From Lindgomyces ingoldianus (Eukaryota > Ascomycota > Dothideomycetes > Pleosporales > Lindgomycetaceae), in the NCBI RefSeq assembly GCF_010093535.1, contig NW_022985215.1, positions 1-64,000 of the forward strand: a DNA stretch of 64,000 nucleotides. The letters are read 5' to 3'. Under the pieces are notes generated by a model that saw only the letters and a program-made list of their open reading frames with translations, searched no databases and had not been told where the DNA came from. Numbering within the stretch: position 1 is the stretch's first letter; each line of letters begins with the position of its first letter. Positions 1 through 11,582 of this stretch are shown piece by piece. The translations under genes and the position numbers were made by a program.

Positions 1-87
1 GGTCGAGTCATGGTCGGGGCCGATACGGGGACCCTTCGGATAGGATCCGAGCGACCCGAGATGGAACGATTCATGAGGATCGTTACA
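1..87 (-). repeat. Solo-LTR-like family D, truncated by the window edge
   Basis: This is the reverse complement of the start of family D, which is complete at 29614-29903. The shared block runs from the GGTCGGGGC-like stretch through GATCCGAGCGACCCGAG to the terminal TTACA. The outer end is intact, the rest lies outside the window. It is far less AT-rich than what follows, so it has largely escaped RIP. Confidence 0.7.
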
Positions 88-769
88 TTTACTAGAGCAG
101 TTGTTATAAGTTTAAAGAGATGAGAACAGCTAAAAGCAGTCTAACTAGGTAACTAGAAGTAGAGAACAACTATTTAAAGCATTAATAATAAAAGATAAGC
201 TATTCTACCTTTTATTATTTTTTAAAGTAGTAATTACTTTTTAAACTAGTATAAAGAAAAAAAATCTACTCTAAGATTAAGTTATTATAGTCTTAAAGTG
301 TAGCTAGACTACTAATAAGCTTAGTCTCGACTAGTTAAAGCACTTTAACGTGTATATAAAGAAGTGTACTATTAGCAGCTACTATCTACTAGTTATTAAC
401 AGCTATAAAACTATAACTTACTTTATTTCTAGTAATACTATAAGAATAATAAGATTATGAATATTTGTATACTTTTTTACGTATTACACCTTTTTTAGCT
501 ACTTAATATAGGTTATTTTACATTTTTAAAAAAGGTGTATAAGTGCTAAGCTAAAAACCTTATACATAACTAAATTACGTATATTATAAAAAGAAAGTTA
601 GTTCTTACTATGCTTTAAAGTAGGTTATAATACTATAATTACTTTTAGTAATATCTAAGAAGAGTTTTAAGGCGCTAGATGAGTTTCTTTTACCTTAAAA
701 TAAGTTATAATAGGCTTTAATAAAAAGTTGCGCACTTTAATACTACTACTCTTTATACATAATAAGCTC
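88..769 (-). repeat. RIP-degraded remnant of the family B DNA transposon
   Basis: Very AT-rich DNA without a usable reading frame. On the minus strand, roughly 480-740 aligns by eye with 2090-2400 inside element B: the same succession of TTTTAGCTTAGCACTTATACAC, GCGCCTTAAAAC and TTACTAAAAGTAATTA-type blocks. It is therefore a second, inverted and truncated B copy. No gene is seen. Confidence 0.5.
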
Positions 770-1530
770 TAGCGTACACTACAAGCAAGTTGCTTACACG
801 CCTAAGTTACTTACTTTTGCTAAGACTTTAATAAACTACTCTTTTTACACTAATGTATTTCTAACAACACTACTTAGATGTTCTAAAAGAAGATTAAATA
901 TACATTATACTTTAGGCTTTTAAATAAAACATAACACTTTTATAGTAAAAAATAAAAAATAACTAATATACTAAATAACTTTATAAGCTAATTTTATAGC
1001 TAACTTATAAAAGCTAAATAATAATAAAAAATAAGTAATTATTAAGCATACACTTAAGCTATATATATAAGAATTTTTCTTTTAGCTAGTAACTATGGCT
1101 AATATAGCTAATTCTTTACACACTAAGTTTAATCTAGGCTATATTAGTATAAACTAGCCTAGTGTGTTTATAAAGTGTTATTTAAAGGTTAGAGTAAAAT
1201 TTAAGTGTAAGTATAACTGTAAAAAAGCTTTTTATAAATTTCTTAAAGTAATTTAAAGCTAGTGTAGCTTTATAAAGAATATAAAAGCTAAGTATAGCAT
1301 TTAAAATCATAATATATATAAATTTAATAAAATAGGCTTTATAATTAGCTAAATATTTACTAACTATACTTATACTTAAAACTTTACTATAAGCTTTAAA
1401 GAACACTTTATAAATATACTAAGCTAGTTTATGCTAATATAGTCTAAATTATACTTAGCGTGTAAAGAAATAGCTATATTAGCTATATCTAGTAGCTAAA
1501 AGGAAAATCCTTGCGCATATAGCTTAAGTA

Positions 1531-3693
1531 TAACGTACCTAACAGGTTGGCCGGCCACTTTTGCCAAGCCCCTACTAAAACCACCCTATTCTAGCGCAAA
1601 ATAGCCTACTTTAGCCCTATATTAAGTAATACAACATAAGATATTATTTAAAGTCTACTTCTACTACTTTCTTACACATATGTAAGTTATGCCTAGTCTA
1701 ATTACACTGCTTATATTACCTTTAACTTAGCTTACTTTTTTTAGTGTGTACTTATGTTTTTGGCTTCTTTCTATTACTACGCGCTTTAAACTCTTTTAAA
1801 GTAGTTAAATAAGCTTTATTTTTAACTATTAAAGTCTTTTTTACTTAAATCTACTTTTTTTTTATGTAATCTATGTTAGATAGCAGCCTTATTTACTGCT
1901 TAAAGCTTTATAATCTTCTTTTACACTAACACTAGCTTATGCATAATAATTACTACCCTTTTTAAGACTTTTTTAAAAGCCTTTACTATAAATGTTAGTA
2001 AGCTATTTACATGCCTTTAAATTTTTACTTTTATACGCATTAATTATAACCTAAATTTAAGAGTATTACTTAAGGTTTATAACTACTAAAGCTTATTATT
2101 AATAAGTAGTAGTAGTAATAAAGTATATAACTAGATATTAAAGGCTATTTTAACTTATTTTAGGTTAAATAAGACTAAACTAGCGCCTTAAAACTTTTTT
2201 AAATATTACTAAAAGTAATTACTATATTATAGATGAGTATAAAGCATAGTAAAAACTTAAGTTTTATAATATAAGTAATCTAGTTACATATAAGACTTTT
2301 AGCTTAGCACTTATACACTTTTTTTAAAAAAGTAAAATAACCTATATTAAAAGGCTTTAAGAGGTGTAATAAGTGTAAAAGCATATAAATAGTAATAATT
2401 TTTTTTTTTTTATAATACTACTAGAAATTAAGTAAGTTATAGCTTTTATAGCTATTAATAATAAAAAGCTAATAAATACTTATAACTTTTTTTTATATGC
2501 TTATTAAAGTGCTTTAACTACTACAGCTTAAGCTTATTTATTATCTAGCTATTTTTAGAGACTATAATAACCTAGTTTTAAAGTAAATTTTTTTCTTATA
2601 CTAGGCAAAAAAGTAATAGCAGCTTTTAAAAATAATAAAAAGTAAAATAGCTTACTTTATTATGTTAATGCTTTAAATAACTATTATCTACTTTTTATAA
2701 CGTTACTATATTACCTTTAGCTATTTTTATTTCTTTAAAGCTATAATAACTACTTTAGTTAATATTTAGCTTATTATAAAGCTTAACTTATTAAAGTTAT
2801 ATGTGTCTTTATTCTAAATACTATACTTAGCTTTTATGTTAGCTACTAGGTAAAACTAGCTCTAAATAACCTCTAAATTCTTATAAAGCACTTTTTTATA
2901 ATTATACTTATAATTAAACTTTATTATAAACTTAAAGCAGTGCTTAACTTACATACTAGGCTAGTTTAAGCTAACCTAGCCTAGATTACACTCTGCGCGT
3001 AAGGAATTAGCTATATTAGCTATAGCTATAAGCTTAAAAGGAAATCTATGTATAATAAGCTTAAGTATATACTTAATAACTACCTTTTTTTAAGCTTAGT
3101 TAAATTCTTTAATTTAAGCTAGCATTTTACTTATAAAGGCTATCTAGTGTGTTAATTACTTAGTATTATGTAAAAAACATTATAAATAGCTATAGCATGT
3201 TATAAAAAAAGTTTTAAGTTTTATTTAAAAGCTTAAAAAGTAACCTGTATCTAATGTTTTTTAGAAAATTTAATCTAGTGTTGTTGTTAAGGCATTATGT
3301 AAATAGGTAGAGTGTAGTAGAGGCTTAGCAAAAGTAGCTAGCTGTTAGATTGAAGCACTGTTTCTAGGCTTCCTGAGATGAATGATGGGTTTTGATATGA
3401 TGTATGGGATGATGATTGATTGTCTTGATTGTGTTGATTTATCGATCCTTTTTCTGCTCTACTCGTGTTGCTCGGCTTTTTGTTTTGCCGATCTGAGTCC
3501 CTCGCGCACTTGCCCTATGCGCGACCAGCTTGCAACATGCTGCAATTTGCTGCAATTTGCTGCAACATACTGTTCGAGCTTATTGCTCGTACTATGTAGC
3601 AGCTTTCGTCAAGCGTTCCTCCTGTCTTGACAGTAGGTGCGCATATCTGACACTAGCTAACCTGTGTAGCCGGCCAACCTGTTAGGTACGTTA
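1531..3693. mobile_element. Element B, DNA transposon with TA target site inserted in A1
   Basis: Its ends are inverted repeats: TAACGTACCTAACAGGTTGG at the left and the reverse complement at the right, continued by GCCGGC. TA occurs at both outer edges. Subtracting the nested C1 leaves about 1.85 kb, the usual size of a pogo/Fot1 element. The TAACGTAC start is shared with family A, and 2750-3340 resembles the right arm of A, so A is probably an internally deleted relative. No transposase frame can be read; the interior is saturated with TA and stops. Superfamily assignment is inference. Confidence 0.7.
3343..3652 (+). mobile_element. Solo-LTR-like family C, copy 1
   Basis: Begins TGTTAGATTGAAG and ends ATATCTGACA, with the 5-bp direct duplication CTAGC on both sides. 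TG...CA ends with a 5-bp duplication are the hallmark of an LTR. It contains about three units of the 10-bp repeat TTGCTGCAAC/TTTGC that varies among copies. The copy is little mutated although it lies inside heavily RIP-mutated B. Confidence 0.8.
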
Positions 3694-4235
3694 TACATAA
3701 TAATTACATACTTTTTATTATTGTTTAGCTTATAAAAGTTATTTAGTATGTTAGTTATTTATTATTTTTTTTAAAAGGCTTTATATATAGCTATAGCATA
3801 TTACTTTAAAAGTGTTACATCTTATTTAAAATCTTAAAGTGTAAGCTATATTCAACATTTTTTTAGCACATTTAAGTAGTGTTATTAGGAATGCATTAGT
3901 GTAAAAAGAGTAGTCTAGTAGGGTCTTAGTAAGAGTAAGCAACTTAGGTGTGCGAGCAACTCGCCTGTGGTGTACGTAAGTGGAGTTGGAGTTATGTTGA
4001 AATTTTGGATTTTCTAAAGCGAGTGTGCGCCAGGTGAAACCGTGCGTCAAATGCCAAGCTACGGTACCTATGGTCAAAGGCATCGTCGTCTTTTCACTCA
4101 ACACCTGACGTGACACCTCTCCCCAACTCCCCACAACCGAATCCGCTGCCTTCCTCACGACCGCACTCTTCCACTTTTTTTTTATCTATAAGCTGTCTTA
4201 CTTTTCAGATTGAGTCCCACGTCGAAGAACACACT

Positions 4236-5237
4236 ATGACCATCGAGATTACCTCCGATGCCGACCTGCCGAAGTGTTTAAACACGCCATCGAAGCAGGC
4301 TTCAAAGGCGCGGCAACTGGCCCACATGCACTCCGGTATCCTCGCCAAGAAGGCTCGAGGACCTCGACCCCAAGGCTTTTTCAGTAGGACGATGATCGTA
4401 ACGCTGCAGAATGGCGAAGACGTCGTCATCCAGTTCCGGCCAGAACCCCTTGACCTGGAGTCCTTCCAGGTTGCCCGGAGAGCACTTGGCGCAATAGTCC
4501 CTAACATCAAAGTTATGGAGGACGAAGACCTGGAATGCGAGGGCATATGGGTTTACTGGATGGAGTGTATTCCTGGGAAGACATGGCTTGATGGCGCAAG
4601 AGGGAGAGTCTCGCAAACCAGGGTCACCACCGTCCGATCTTTGGGTCGCATTTTGTCAAAAGGCTATGTCGGCAATACTAGTGCATTGGTGGTTGACCGC
4701 AACCTTCGCCCGCATCTTGAGTTACTCTTAGCCTCCGAGGACCCCCAGATCCGTCTATTCCACGCCGTGGCGAGAGATTTACTCGGCAAATTGGACCAGC
4801 TTAAGAGTCTACCACTTTTTGTCGCTCACTTTGACCTAAACAATGTCAACATCATGGTTAACGATAACTGCGAGGTGTCTGGCATCATCGACTGGGAATT
4901 ATCGACCCCTCTTCCCTTTGGCATGGGCTTTGGCCGCATCCACACACTTGCTGGCGAGTTTTCCGAGAAGAAATTCTACATGCCGCCTGAGTTTGAAGAT
5001 GCAGAGAGGGGGTTCTGGCAGGAGGTTTGGGATGGGATCCCTGAGTATGTCCGCAGCCATGCCGACCCGGAAGCAGTCCAGATCGCTGTCACTCTAGGGA
5101 CTCTTCTGAATGCCTTTCAGATAGAGGAAGGCAAAATCGGACCCTTTAACCCCGTAGTCATTGATGCTATCCCAAAGCTTCTTACCTACCGTATTCCCTT
5201 GATAAGGGGAACTGATTCACCACCATATTCAGAATGA
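4236..5237 (+). CDS. APH/choline-kinase-fold protein (aminoglycoside phosphotransferase family)
   Basis: A 333-residue protein. The open frame extends upstream without an ATG (first in-frame non-ATG codon near 4110), so I use the ATG at 4236; a good splice acceptor, TTACTTTTCAG, ends at 4208 and suggests a 5' UTR intron. The catalytic-loop motif HFDLNNVNIMV corresponds to the HxDxxxxNIxV motif of PF01636, followed by the metal-binding motif GIIDWE. The N-terminal half carries the expected nucleotide-binding lobe (about residues 55-140), including a VVIQFRPEP strand in the place of the usual invariant-lysine strand; that strand has no Lys, so activity is uncertain. Fungi encode many such proteins with no known substrate, and resistance to aminoglycosides should not be assumed. 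The gene is isolated: transposon A1 lies upstream and solo LTRs lie downstream. Composition is ordinary with no RIP stops. Confidence 0.8.
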   Translation: MTIEITSDADLPKCLNTPSKQASKARQLAHMHSGILAKKARGPRPQGFFSRTMIVTLQNGEDVVIQFRPEPLDLESFQVARRALGAIVPNIKVMEDEDLECEGIWVYWMECIPGKTWLDGARGRVSQTRVTTVRSLGRILSKGYVGNTSALVVDRNLRPHLELLLASEDPQIRLFHAVARDLLGKLDQLKSLPLFVAHFDLNNVNIMVNDNCEVSGIIDWELSTPLPFGMGFGRIHTLAGEFSEKKFYMPPEFEDAERGFWQEVWDGIPEYVRSHADPEAVQIAVTLGTLLNAFQIEEGKIGPFNPVVIDAIPKLLTYRIPLIRGTDSPPYSE

Positions 5238-6265
5238 GTGAGAATGGACGGTTTGAGTTGCGGTTGCCAATGTTGTAAAATAGTTAGACGGATAACTTAG
5301 ACCAGAAATGCAATGGTAAGCGGTATGAAGTAGGCTCAGGCGGCTTCAACTTTCACGGTTTTCAACTGTGGCTCCAAGGAAATCGCCCAACCTTTATTTC
5401 TGTGCGTCGCATGGCGACATCACAACAACATAACTTTGCCCAGAGGCTTGTTTCTTGCTTCAAAGCTTCTTCCAAAGGTGCAATTTTCTAAATACCAAAG
5501 GTTTATCGTATCTTTACTCAGCGTTCCGTACACTTCATTTTCATCTGCGATTCAAAGTTCTTCCTACTTAATTTCTTTCGCCCCTCAACCTCTCCCTGTG
5601 ATGGGCTGCGCAAAGATGCTGATGCCTGTTAACTGAGATTGTATTCGAGTAGAGAGCTAACTATAGGGTAGATAGGACTTATATGCTACTTGGAGGTACT
5701 TCCCAGCCGTGACAGCCAAGCTGGCACAATGCCTGCCTGGGTGATATCACGTGATGACTGAAGGTTCCACTGAAGGGGCAATCGAGGTCTACATCTCCCA
5801 AAAAATAAGGTCGTCAAAAGAGGAGATTTCTGGCAGGGCACGGATGCGTGCGCTTACGAACAAAATCGAAGCCAGTGATTGTAATCAGCTCCGCTTGTAC
5901 TGCGCTCCGCAATCATTGAATTGCCTTTTTCAATCCGATCTCACCAGTGTGTGTCGTATCTGAGTTTTCCACCCTGTCCTGCAAAATTGGCTCTATTATT
6001 AATTCTACCGTAATAGTCGAAACATTTCTAGATCCCTTAAAACGATCCTATCCAATAATAAGCTGGCATCACAGGTTTGCCGTGTCTATTTAGGAGAGCT
6101 CTTTCTATACTCGGGCTTAGCATTATCGTAAAACTTAACTAATCTCTTTATTAAACATGTTACGCTCCTTGATGTATTCCAGTGTAATAAAGAAAACTAG
6201 ATCTAATATATCTCTTACGGCTGTAGGGAAGCCTTCGCGGTGCTTCTTCTCGCTTTCCTTCTAAG
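5238..6265. other. Intergenic, no gene recognised
   Basis: Moderate composition at first, turning AT-rich after about 5990. Short frames at 5436-5636 and 5754-5963 have no recognisable domain, no intron signals and no homologue that I know, so I do not call them. The palindrome TCACGTGA is at 5747-5754. Confidence 0.5.
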
Positions 6266-6493
6266 TGTCACGGGATGCAGCAAGCAGGACACAACCAGCT
6301 CACGAAGGAATGATGATAAGTGCCCGCTCAGTATCAAGTGATAGATTCGAGACATTGCGTGCCGATAGAATATATACACGGTTCAGCTAGTTCAGGGGCT
6401 GCAGCACGTGCACTGCCTGTGCACAGCTAATGTGGCACGGAACCAGCGCATGTGCGAATTGGGTACAAGTGCCATGAGATGGTTACCGTGACA
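6266..6493 (+). mobile_element. Solo-LTR-like element T
   Basis: Ends are TGTCACGGGA and TTACCGTGACA (inverted TGTCACGG), flanked on both sides by CTAAG. A TATATACA box at about 6371 fits an LTR promoter. No second copy or internal region is in the window. Confidence 0.75.
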
Positions 6494-6643
6494 CTAAGAC
6501 TAGAACAACTTGATATTAACATAGTAGACTTAGACCCAGACATAAAGCGTAGTTTTCTGTAGTTCCTCTCTAGATGTTGATGCGTAAACCGACTAGATTA
6601 CTTTTACAAATACCTTTCTTCTACACCTAGCAAAGCCCTTAGT

Positions 6644-6874
6644 TGTAATGAGGTAGGCGCCCTGCCTGCCAAGTCGATACTACACGACTTTCCCTACTGT
6701 ACTAAAAGGTACGCACGAGAATGCTTAAGCTAACTATTCTCGCATAGTATAATATATATATATATATATATAGATAATGATAGAGCCAGCACTAGGACTA
6801 GCGGTTGTCTCTAGTCTAGCCTAAACCTCTAAGCGAGAGAAGGCCACGTGGTTGACTGTGCCTACCTTATTACC
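6644..6874. mobile_element. Solo-LTR-like family K, copy 1
   Basis: Starts TGTAATGAGG, ends CCTTATTACC and is flanked on both sides by TTAGT. Copy 2 at 9585-9806 aligns along its full length. The last base is C where an A is expected, so the CA end is mutated. It contains a (TA)n run at about 6751-6770 that is longer than in copy 2. Confidence 0.75.
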
Positions 6875-7111
6875 TTAGTCTATTCTTTCTTTAACTTCTT
6901 TGCTAGTTGCTGCGTCTAAGTTCTATACTACTATTCCTACATTTTTGTTTATAGAGCTAATCTAATAGAGTTTTAGATGGTGTAGATGGTTTGTTTAGTA
7001 ATGTCTTTTTTTCTTACATCTTAGACATGCTTTTTTCTTAACCCTTTTTTTTTCTTAGTCTATTTTTGCTTAGGTTTATTTTTATTTGTTTATTACTTTT
7101 TACCTTGCTTA
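6875..7111. other. AT-rich spacer, nothing recognised
   Basis: Thymine-rich sequence between solo LTR K1 and a D fragment. The minus-strand frame at 7038-7265 is low-complexity and overlaps the D fragment, so it is not called. Confidence 0.4.
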
Positions 7112-7330
7112 TGTAATAGCGTAGGCAAGACAATAGATCTAAATGCGGTGTGAATCTACTTAGAGGCATATAGAAGTGCTGGGGACTTAGAAACCTCGGA
7201 ATTCTATTAACACCTATAGGTCTTGTATAAAAGACTATTAGGAAACTGCTAAGGTAGCTAAGCAAAAAGCTGTAGCTAAATACTTAAAAATAGAGAAGCG
7301 TAGAGGCTAGAGTAGAGTTAGAGAAGATAT
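7112..7330 (-). repeat. Family D LTR fragment
   Basis: Aligns with the 3' part of the D element at 29614-29903 read in reverse (TAATAGCGTAGGCAAGACAA, AACACCTATAGG, CTAAATACTTA). It lacks the conserved GAGCGACCCGAG end, so it is a truncated copy. Confidence 0.6.
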
Positions 7331-7359
7331 ATAGAATCTTTAAATGCAAGCTTGTTAAG

Positions 7360-7859
7360 TGTTACGTTACTTACTACGTGAGTTCGTCACGTGATACTAG
7401 GCCGAGGAGTGTAAGGTAGGCGAGAAGAAAGGATGTCGTGGCGGAAGCAGGTGTACAGTCCGTTCAGGCCACGCGGGTGTCTGCGTGTTAGTCACGTATT
7501 TGCCTTGTCCATTAGTATAAGAGGATTAGTGAGGGTAACCCTTTGTGTAAGAGAGTAACAAGATATTAATTGTACAGCGCTGTTGTAAGCTACTAGACTA
7601 TTTGTATGAAGATTGACAACGACCTTTAGAAGATGACCATTAGCAAGTATATATACATAGAGTGCATCGCAGGTGTCGCAGGTCCTGCGTATGAACCGCA
7701 GCGACTCCTACAACCATTCCGTCTTGGCTGCGATACTGCTGACATCATGTGATCCGTCACGTGACATTGTCAGCCTATTCCTGCATCTATCTTGTACGTC
7801 TTCTAATTGTTAGAGTCTAGCCGTGCGTTCGTTTACAAGCTCTAATAGAATTGTAACAT
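7360..7859. mobile_element. Solo-LTR-like element S
   Basis: Starts TGTTACGTTACTT, ends GAATTGTAACA (inverted TGTTAC) and is flanked on both sides by TTAAG. It is 500 bp long and much less AT-rich than its surroundings. It carries two copies of the palindrome TCACGTGA (7387-7394 and 7757-7764) and a TATATATACA box near 7650. Confidence 0.75.
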
Positions 7860-8783
7860 TAAGTAACTTTAAATAAAATTATTTATATAAATTATTACAC
7901 AACATTTTTAATAAGCTAATAGTTTTTATTTAGAGTATTTAAAGTAGTATTTAAGAGTAATTTAAATAAGAAATGATTAATAAAAGACTTAATAAAAATT
8001 TATTTATTAGTAAAAAAACAAACTAGAATCTAATATCTATAGAATAATTTAATAATATTCTTATAATGTTTATGTTTACTAGTAAATAGAAGTATAATTA
8101 TTTATTAATCTAGTAAATTTATTATTTATAGCAACTAGTGTTTCCTTACCTTACTTATATAGTTAGAATAATGTTGTTAGGCTTCTCTTTAGCAATTATT
8201 AATCTTCGCTACGTAGGTATTCTTACGTACCTAAATTCTATAGCTTAGTCCGCTAATAGAATATAGCATTAACCAACCGCGCGTAACGATCACTAGTTAG
8301 GCTAGAGGGACATTCCGAGTCTCTAATTCTACAGAAGAAGAAAGAACTAATTCTAGTAGAGCACAGCCTACAGGGATCACGTGACAATCTATATTAGGTA
8401 TAGTGTAATCGCATCTAATTACTGCCTAAGACTTGTAATTAATGTAGTTGTAGGTAGGTATATAGTCTTACTCTTCTTCTACTATTTAAAAGGTTGTAGT
8501 TATTCTTATCTTCAAAGCATAGCCTTAGATATAGCAATGTATCTAATTTTTTTTTTCTAATATAAAGTGTGTAGAAAACTTTTTTTTATTTAAAAGAAAC
8601 TAAAGCTACTTAGTTGTTTTACTTTCTCTACCTCTTTTTACTATTTACTAACCTTCTCTCTTACTATACTTCTCGCTAGATTATATAGAGGACTGTACAC
8701 TCTTCTTACACTATTATATATTTAAGAAGTATTATGTATCTTCTTTTACTTTACCTTTTACTTTTTACCTTTTCTTTTCTCTA
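7860..8783. other. AT-rich, probably decayed repeat
   Basis: AT-rich to about 8150, then a mixed stretch with a TCACGTGA palindrome (8377-8384), then T-rich sequence. No frame or paired termini could be supported. Confidence 0.4.
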
Positions 8784-8956
8784 TGTGACGGCGCGTACCG
8801 CGTTACATGCTCTGCGGCTCTTGCGAAACGAGTAGCGCCTTGGCAGGGGGCACACATGTATATCTTAAACTCGTAGAGTAGCTCCTCTGCTCCTTAGTTT
8901 AATCTAGTTAGGTTACACCACCTCTTGCTTGTAGCTTGAGCATGCTGATTGTGACA
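8784..8956 (-). mobile_element. Solo-LTR-like family M, copy 1
   Basis: Starts TGTGACGGCG, ends GATTGTGACA and is flanked on both sides by CTCTA. It is the inverse of the 204-bp copy at 62268-62471, sharing the GCATGCTCAAGCTACAAGC and TGTGTGCCCCCTGCCAAGGC-type blocks. It is about 30 bp shorter, having lost part of the GCGCTA...GAGCTGATGCCG segment. Confidence 0.8.
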
Positions 8957-9017
8957 CTCTAAGACCTTTTATTACTGTTAAAAAAACACCTAGTAATAGA
9001 AAAGTTAAAGTAAGATA

Positions 9018-9534
9018 TGTTAGGTATACTAAAAGCCTTAGCTAGGGCTTTAAGCCTAGTCTGCGGCTCGGGATCTAGAGAAAGTTTGTTCTAAAGCTTA
9101 GTGTATATAAGAAGAGCCTTTAACTCTTTTAGATATTAGAGCTACTTTATCTAATCTTTTTAACAGCTTGTTAGATATGCGCACCTACTGTCAAGACAGG
9201 AGGAACGCTGGACGAAAGCTGCTACATAGTACGAGCAATAAGCTCGAACAGTATGTTGCTGCAAATTGCTGCATGTTGCAGCATTTTGCAATATTTTGCA
9301 ACAAATTGCAGCATGTTGCAAGCTGGTCGCGCATAGGGCTAGTGCGCGAGGGACTCGGACCGGAAAAACAAAGCCGAGCAACACGAGCAGAGCGGACAAA
9401 AAAAAATATCGATAAATCAATACAATCAATCATCATCCTATACATCATATCCAAAACCCATCATTCATCTTAGGAAGCCTAGAAACAGTGCTTCAATCTG
9501 ACACAGCTATTGCTAAGCTATTTTATCCTCTACA
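9018..9534 (+). mobile_element. Solo-LTR-like family O, copy 2, split by C2
   Basis: Aligns with the intact O1 at 53650-53846: TGTTAGGTATACTAAAAGCC at the start, a CGGCTCGGGATCT block, a TGTATATAAG promoter-like box, and TATTTTATCCTCTACA at the end. The C2 element interrupts it at AACAGCT. Without C2 it is about 180 bp. No clear duplication flanks this copy. Confidence 0.65.
9169..9503 (-). mobile_element. Solo-LTR-like family C, copy 2
   Basis: Runs from TGTTAGATATGCGCACC to CTTCAATCTGACA, flanked on both sides by CAGCT. The uninterrupted O1 copy at 53806-53830 has a single CAGCT at the same site, which proves the 5-bp duplication. Contains about six 10-bp repeat units. Open frames on both strands here are a by-product of the stop-free repeat. 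Confidence 0.9.
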
Positions 9535-9584
9535 GGTATAAGCCTAGTGCTTTTAACCTCTAGAATAATTCTTTTTATATAACT

Positions 9585-9806
9585 TGTAATAAGGAAGGCG
9601 CCCCGCCTGCCAAGCCGATACTATACAACTTTCCCTACTGTACTAAAAGGTACGCACGAGAATGCTTAAGCTAAGTATTCTCGCATAGTATAATATATAT
9701 ATAGGTAATGCTAGGGTAAGCACTAGCACTAGCGGTTGTCTCTAGCCTAGCCTAAACCTCTATAAGCGAGAGAAGGCTCTGTGGTTAACTGTGCCAACCT
9801 TGTTAC
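9585..9806. mobile_element. Solo-LTR-like family K, copy 2
   Basis: Runs from TGTAATAAGG to CCTTGTTACA. Flanks are TAACT and TAATT, identical except for one C-to-T change of the RIP type. Very similar to K1 over its whole length, with a shorter TA run. Confidence 0.75.
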
Positions 9807-10134
9807 ATAATTATAGCGCTAGTAACAGCTACTTAAAAGCTTAAATTTTTTTCTTGCTTATTTTTATTACCTTTAACACTTATGTTATAGCTAATTAAGA
9901 AGCTTCTCTTTTAACAAAAGTGTACTAGCTTAAGAACTACACAAGCTAGCCTCTTTAGTTTATTTAGCTCTAGTTCTATGCTCTTAGTAAGAACCTATAG
10001 AACCTTATAAATCTAGATAGTCTAGACGCTCTAAATCCTATAAACTGCGCTTTAGAAATGCCTACACCTAGAGTAATTACTACTAAGAACCTCTTAGCGA
10101 AGGCTAACATGCGGTACTAGATATATTTACTAAG
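9807..10134. other. AT-rich spacer, decayed repeat
   Basis: RIP-like sequence with no frame. Nothing could be assigned between K2 and A2. Confidence 0.4.
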
Positions 10135-11582
10135 TAACATACTTCACAGGCAAGTTGCTTACACACCTAAGTTACTTACTTTTGCTAAGACCCTACTAAA
10201 CTACTTTTCCTACACTAATGCATTTCTAATAACACTATTTAGACATACTAAAAGAACATTAGATATAGCTTACACTTTAAGCTTTTAAATAAAATATAAA
10301 ACTTTTAAAGAAACATGCTACAGCTATGTATAAAGTCTTTTAAAAAATAATAAATAACTATAGCACTAGATAACCTTTATAAGCTAATTCTATAGCTAAC
10401 TTATAAAGGCTAGGTAATAATAAGAAGTAGGTAACTATTAAGACTATACTTAAGCTATATATATAAGAATTTTTCTTTTAGATAGCATTTATAGCTAATA
10501 TAGCTAATTCTTTATATGCTAAGCATAATCTAGGCTATACTAGTATAAACTAGCCTAGTATATTTATAAAGCATTTTTTAAAGCTTAAAGTAAAGTTTTA
10601 AGCGTAAGTATAGTTAATAAATATTTAGCTTATAATAAACCTTATTTTACTAAAGTTATATATATTATTATTTTAAATGCTATACTTAGCTTTAATATTC
10701 TTTATAAGGCTAAACTTACTTTAAATTACTTTAGAACTGTTATAAAAAGCTTTTTTATAGTTATACTACACTTAAATATTACTTTAAGCTTTAAATAACA
10801 CTTCTTAAACATACTAAGCTAGTTTATACTAATATAGCCTACATTACACTTAGTGTGTAAAGAATTAGCTATATTAGCTATAAATGCTATTTGAAAGGAA
10901 AATCCTTTATATATAGCTTAAGTATAGTCTTAATAATTACCTACTTCTTATTATTACTTAGCCTTTATAAGTTAGCTATAAAATTAGCTTATAAAAGTTA
11001 TTTAGTGCTATAGTTATTTATTATTCTTTAAAAAACTTTATATATAGCTACAGCATGTTTCTTTAAAAGTTTTATGTTTTATTTAAAAGCTTAAAGCATA
11101 AGCTATATCTGTTAGATTTAAGCACTGTTTCTAGGCTTCCTAAGATGAATGATGGGTTTGGATATGATGTATGGGATGATGATTGATTGTCTTGGTTTAT
11201 CGATCCTTTTTCTGCTCTACTCGTGTTGCTCGGCTTTTGTTTTTTCCGATCCGAGTCCCTCGCGCACTTGCCCTATGCGCGACCAGCTTGCAACATGCTG
11301 CAATTTGCTGCAACATGCTGCAAAATGCTGCAAAATGCTGCAAAATGCTGCAATTTGCAGCAACATACTGTTCGAGCTTATTGCTCGTACTATGTAGCAG
11401 CTTTCGTCAAGCGTTCCTCCTGTCTTGACAGTAGGTGCGCATATCTAACAATATCTAACATTCTTTTAGCGTGTTTAAGTAGTGTTGTTAGAAATGCATT
11501 AGTGTAAAAAAAGTAGTTTAGTAAGGTCTTAGCAAAAGTAAGTAACTTAGGTGTGTAAGCAACTTGCCTGTAAAGTACGTTA
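10135..11582. mobile_element. Foldback element A2, carrying C3
   Basis: Outer ends are TAACATACTTCACAGGC and GCCTGTAAAGTACGTTA. About 1.1 kb after removing C3. The two arms are inverted repeats of each other (for example AGCATAAACTAGCC-type blocks at about 10540 and 10820). No coding capacity. Confidence 0.8.
11110..11450 (+). mobile_element. Solo-LTR-like family C, copy 3
   Basis: Runs from TGTTAGATTTAAGC to GCATATCTAACA, flanked on both sides by ATATC, which is the sequence found uninterrupted in other A copies (CTATATCTAACATTC). About seven 10-bp repeat units. Well preserved inside a RIP-mutated host element. Confidence 0.9.

Larger units (their letters stand above)
770..3979. mobile_element. 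Foldback element A1, split by element B
   Basis: Family A is about 1.1 kb long and has very long terminal inverted repeats, with outer ends of the form TAACGTACTTCACAGGC and its reverse complement. Here the left part is 770-1530 and the right part 3694-3979, separated by B, which inserted at a TA inside the CTTAAGTATAC block. Without B the element would be about 1.05 kb. It has no coding capacity and is strongly RIP-mutated. The APH-like gene begins about 250 bp beyond its right end. Confidence 0.75.

Noticed and set aside
4110..4235. N-terminal extension of the first APH protein
   Set aside because: No ATG; the segment is pyrimidine-rich, ends in a good splice acceptor and is more likely 5' UTR.
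5754..5963. 70-residue ORF downstream of the first APH gene
   Set aside because: No recognisable domain, no splice context, and no second line of evidence.
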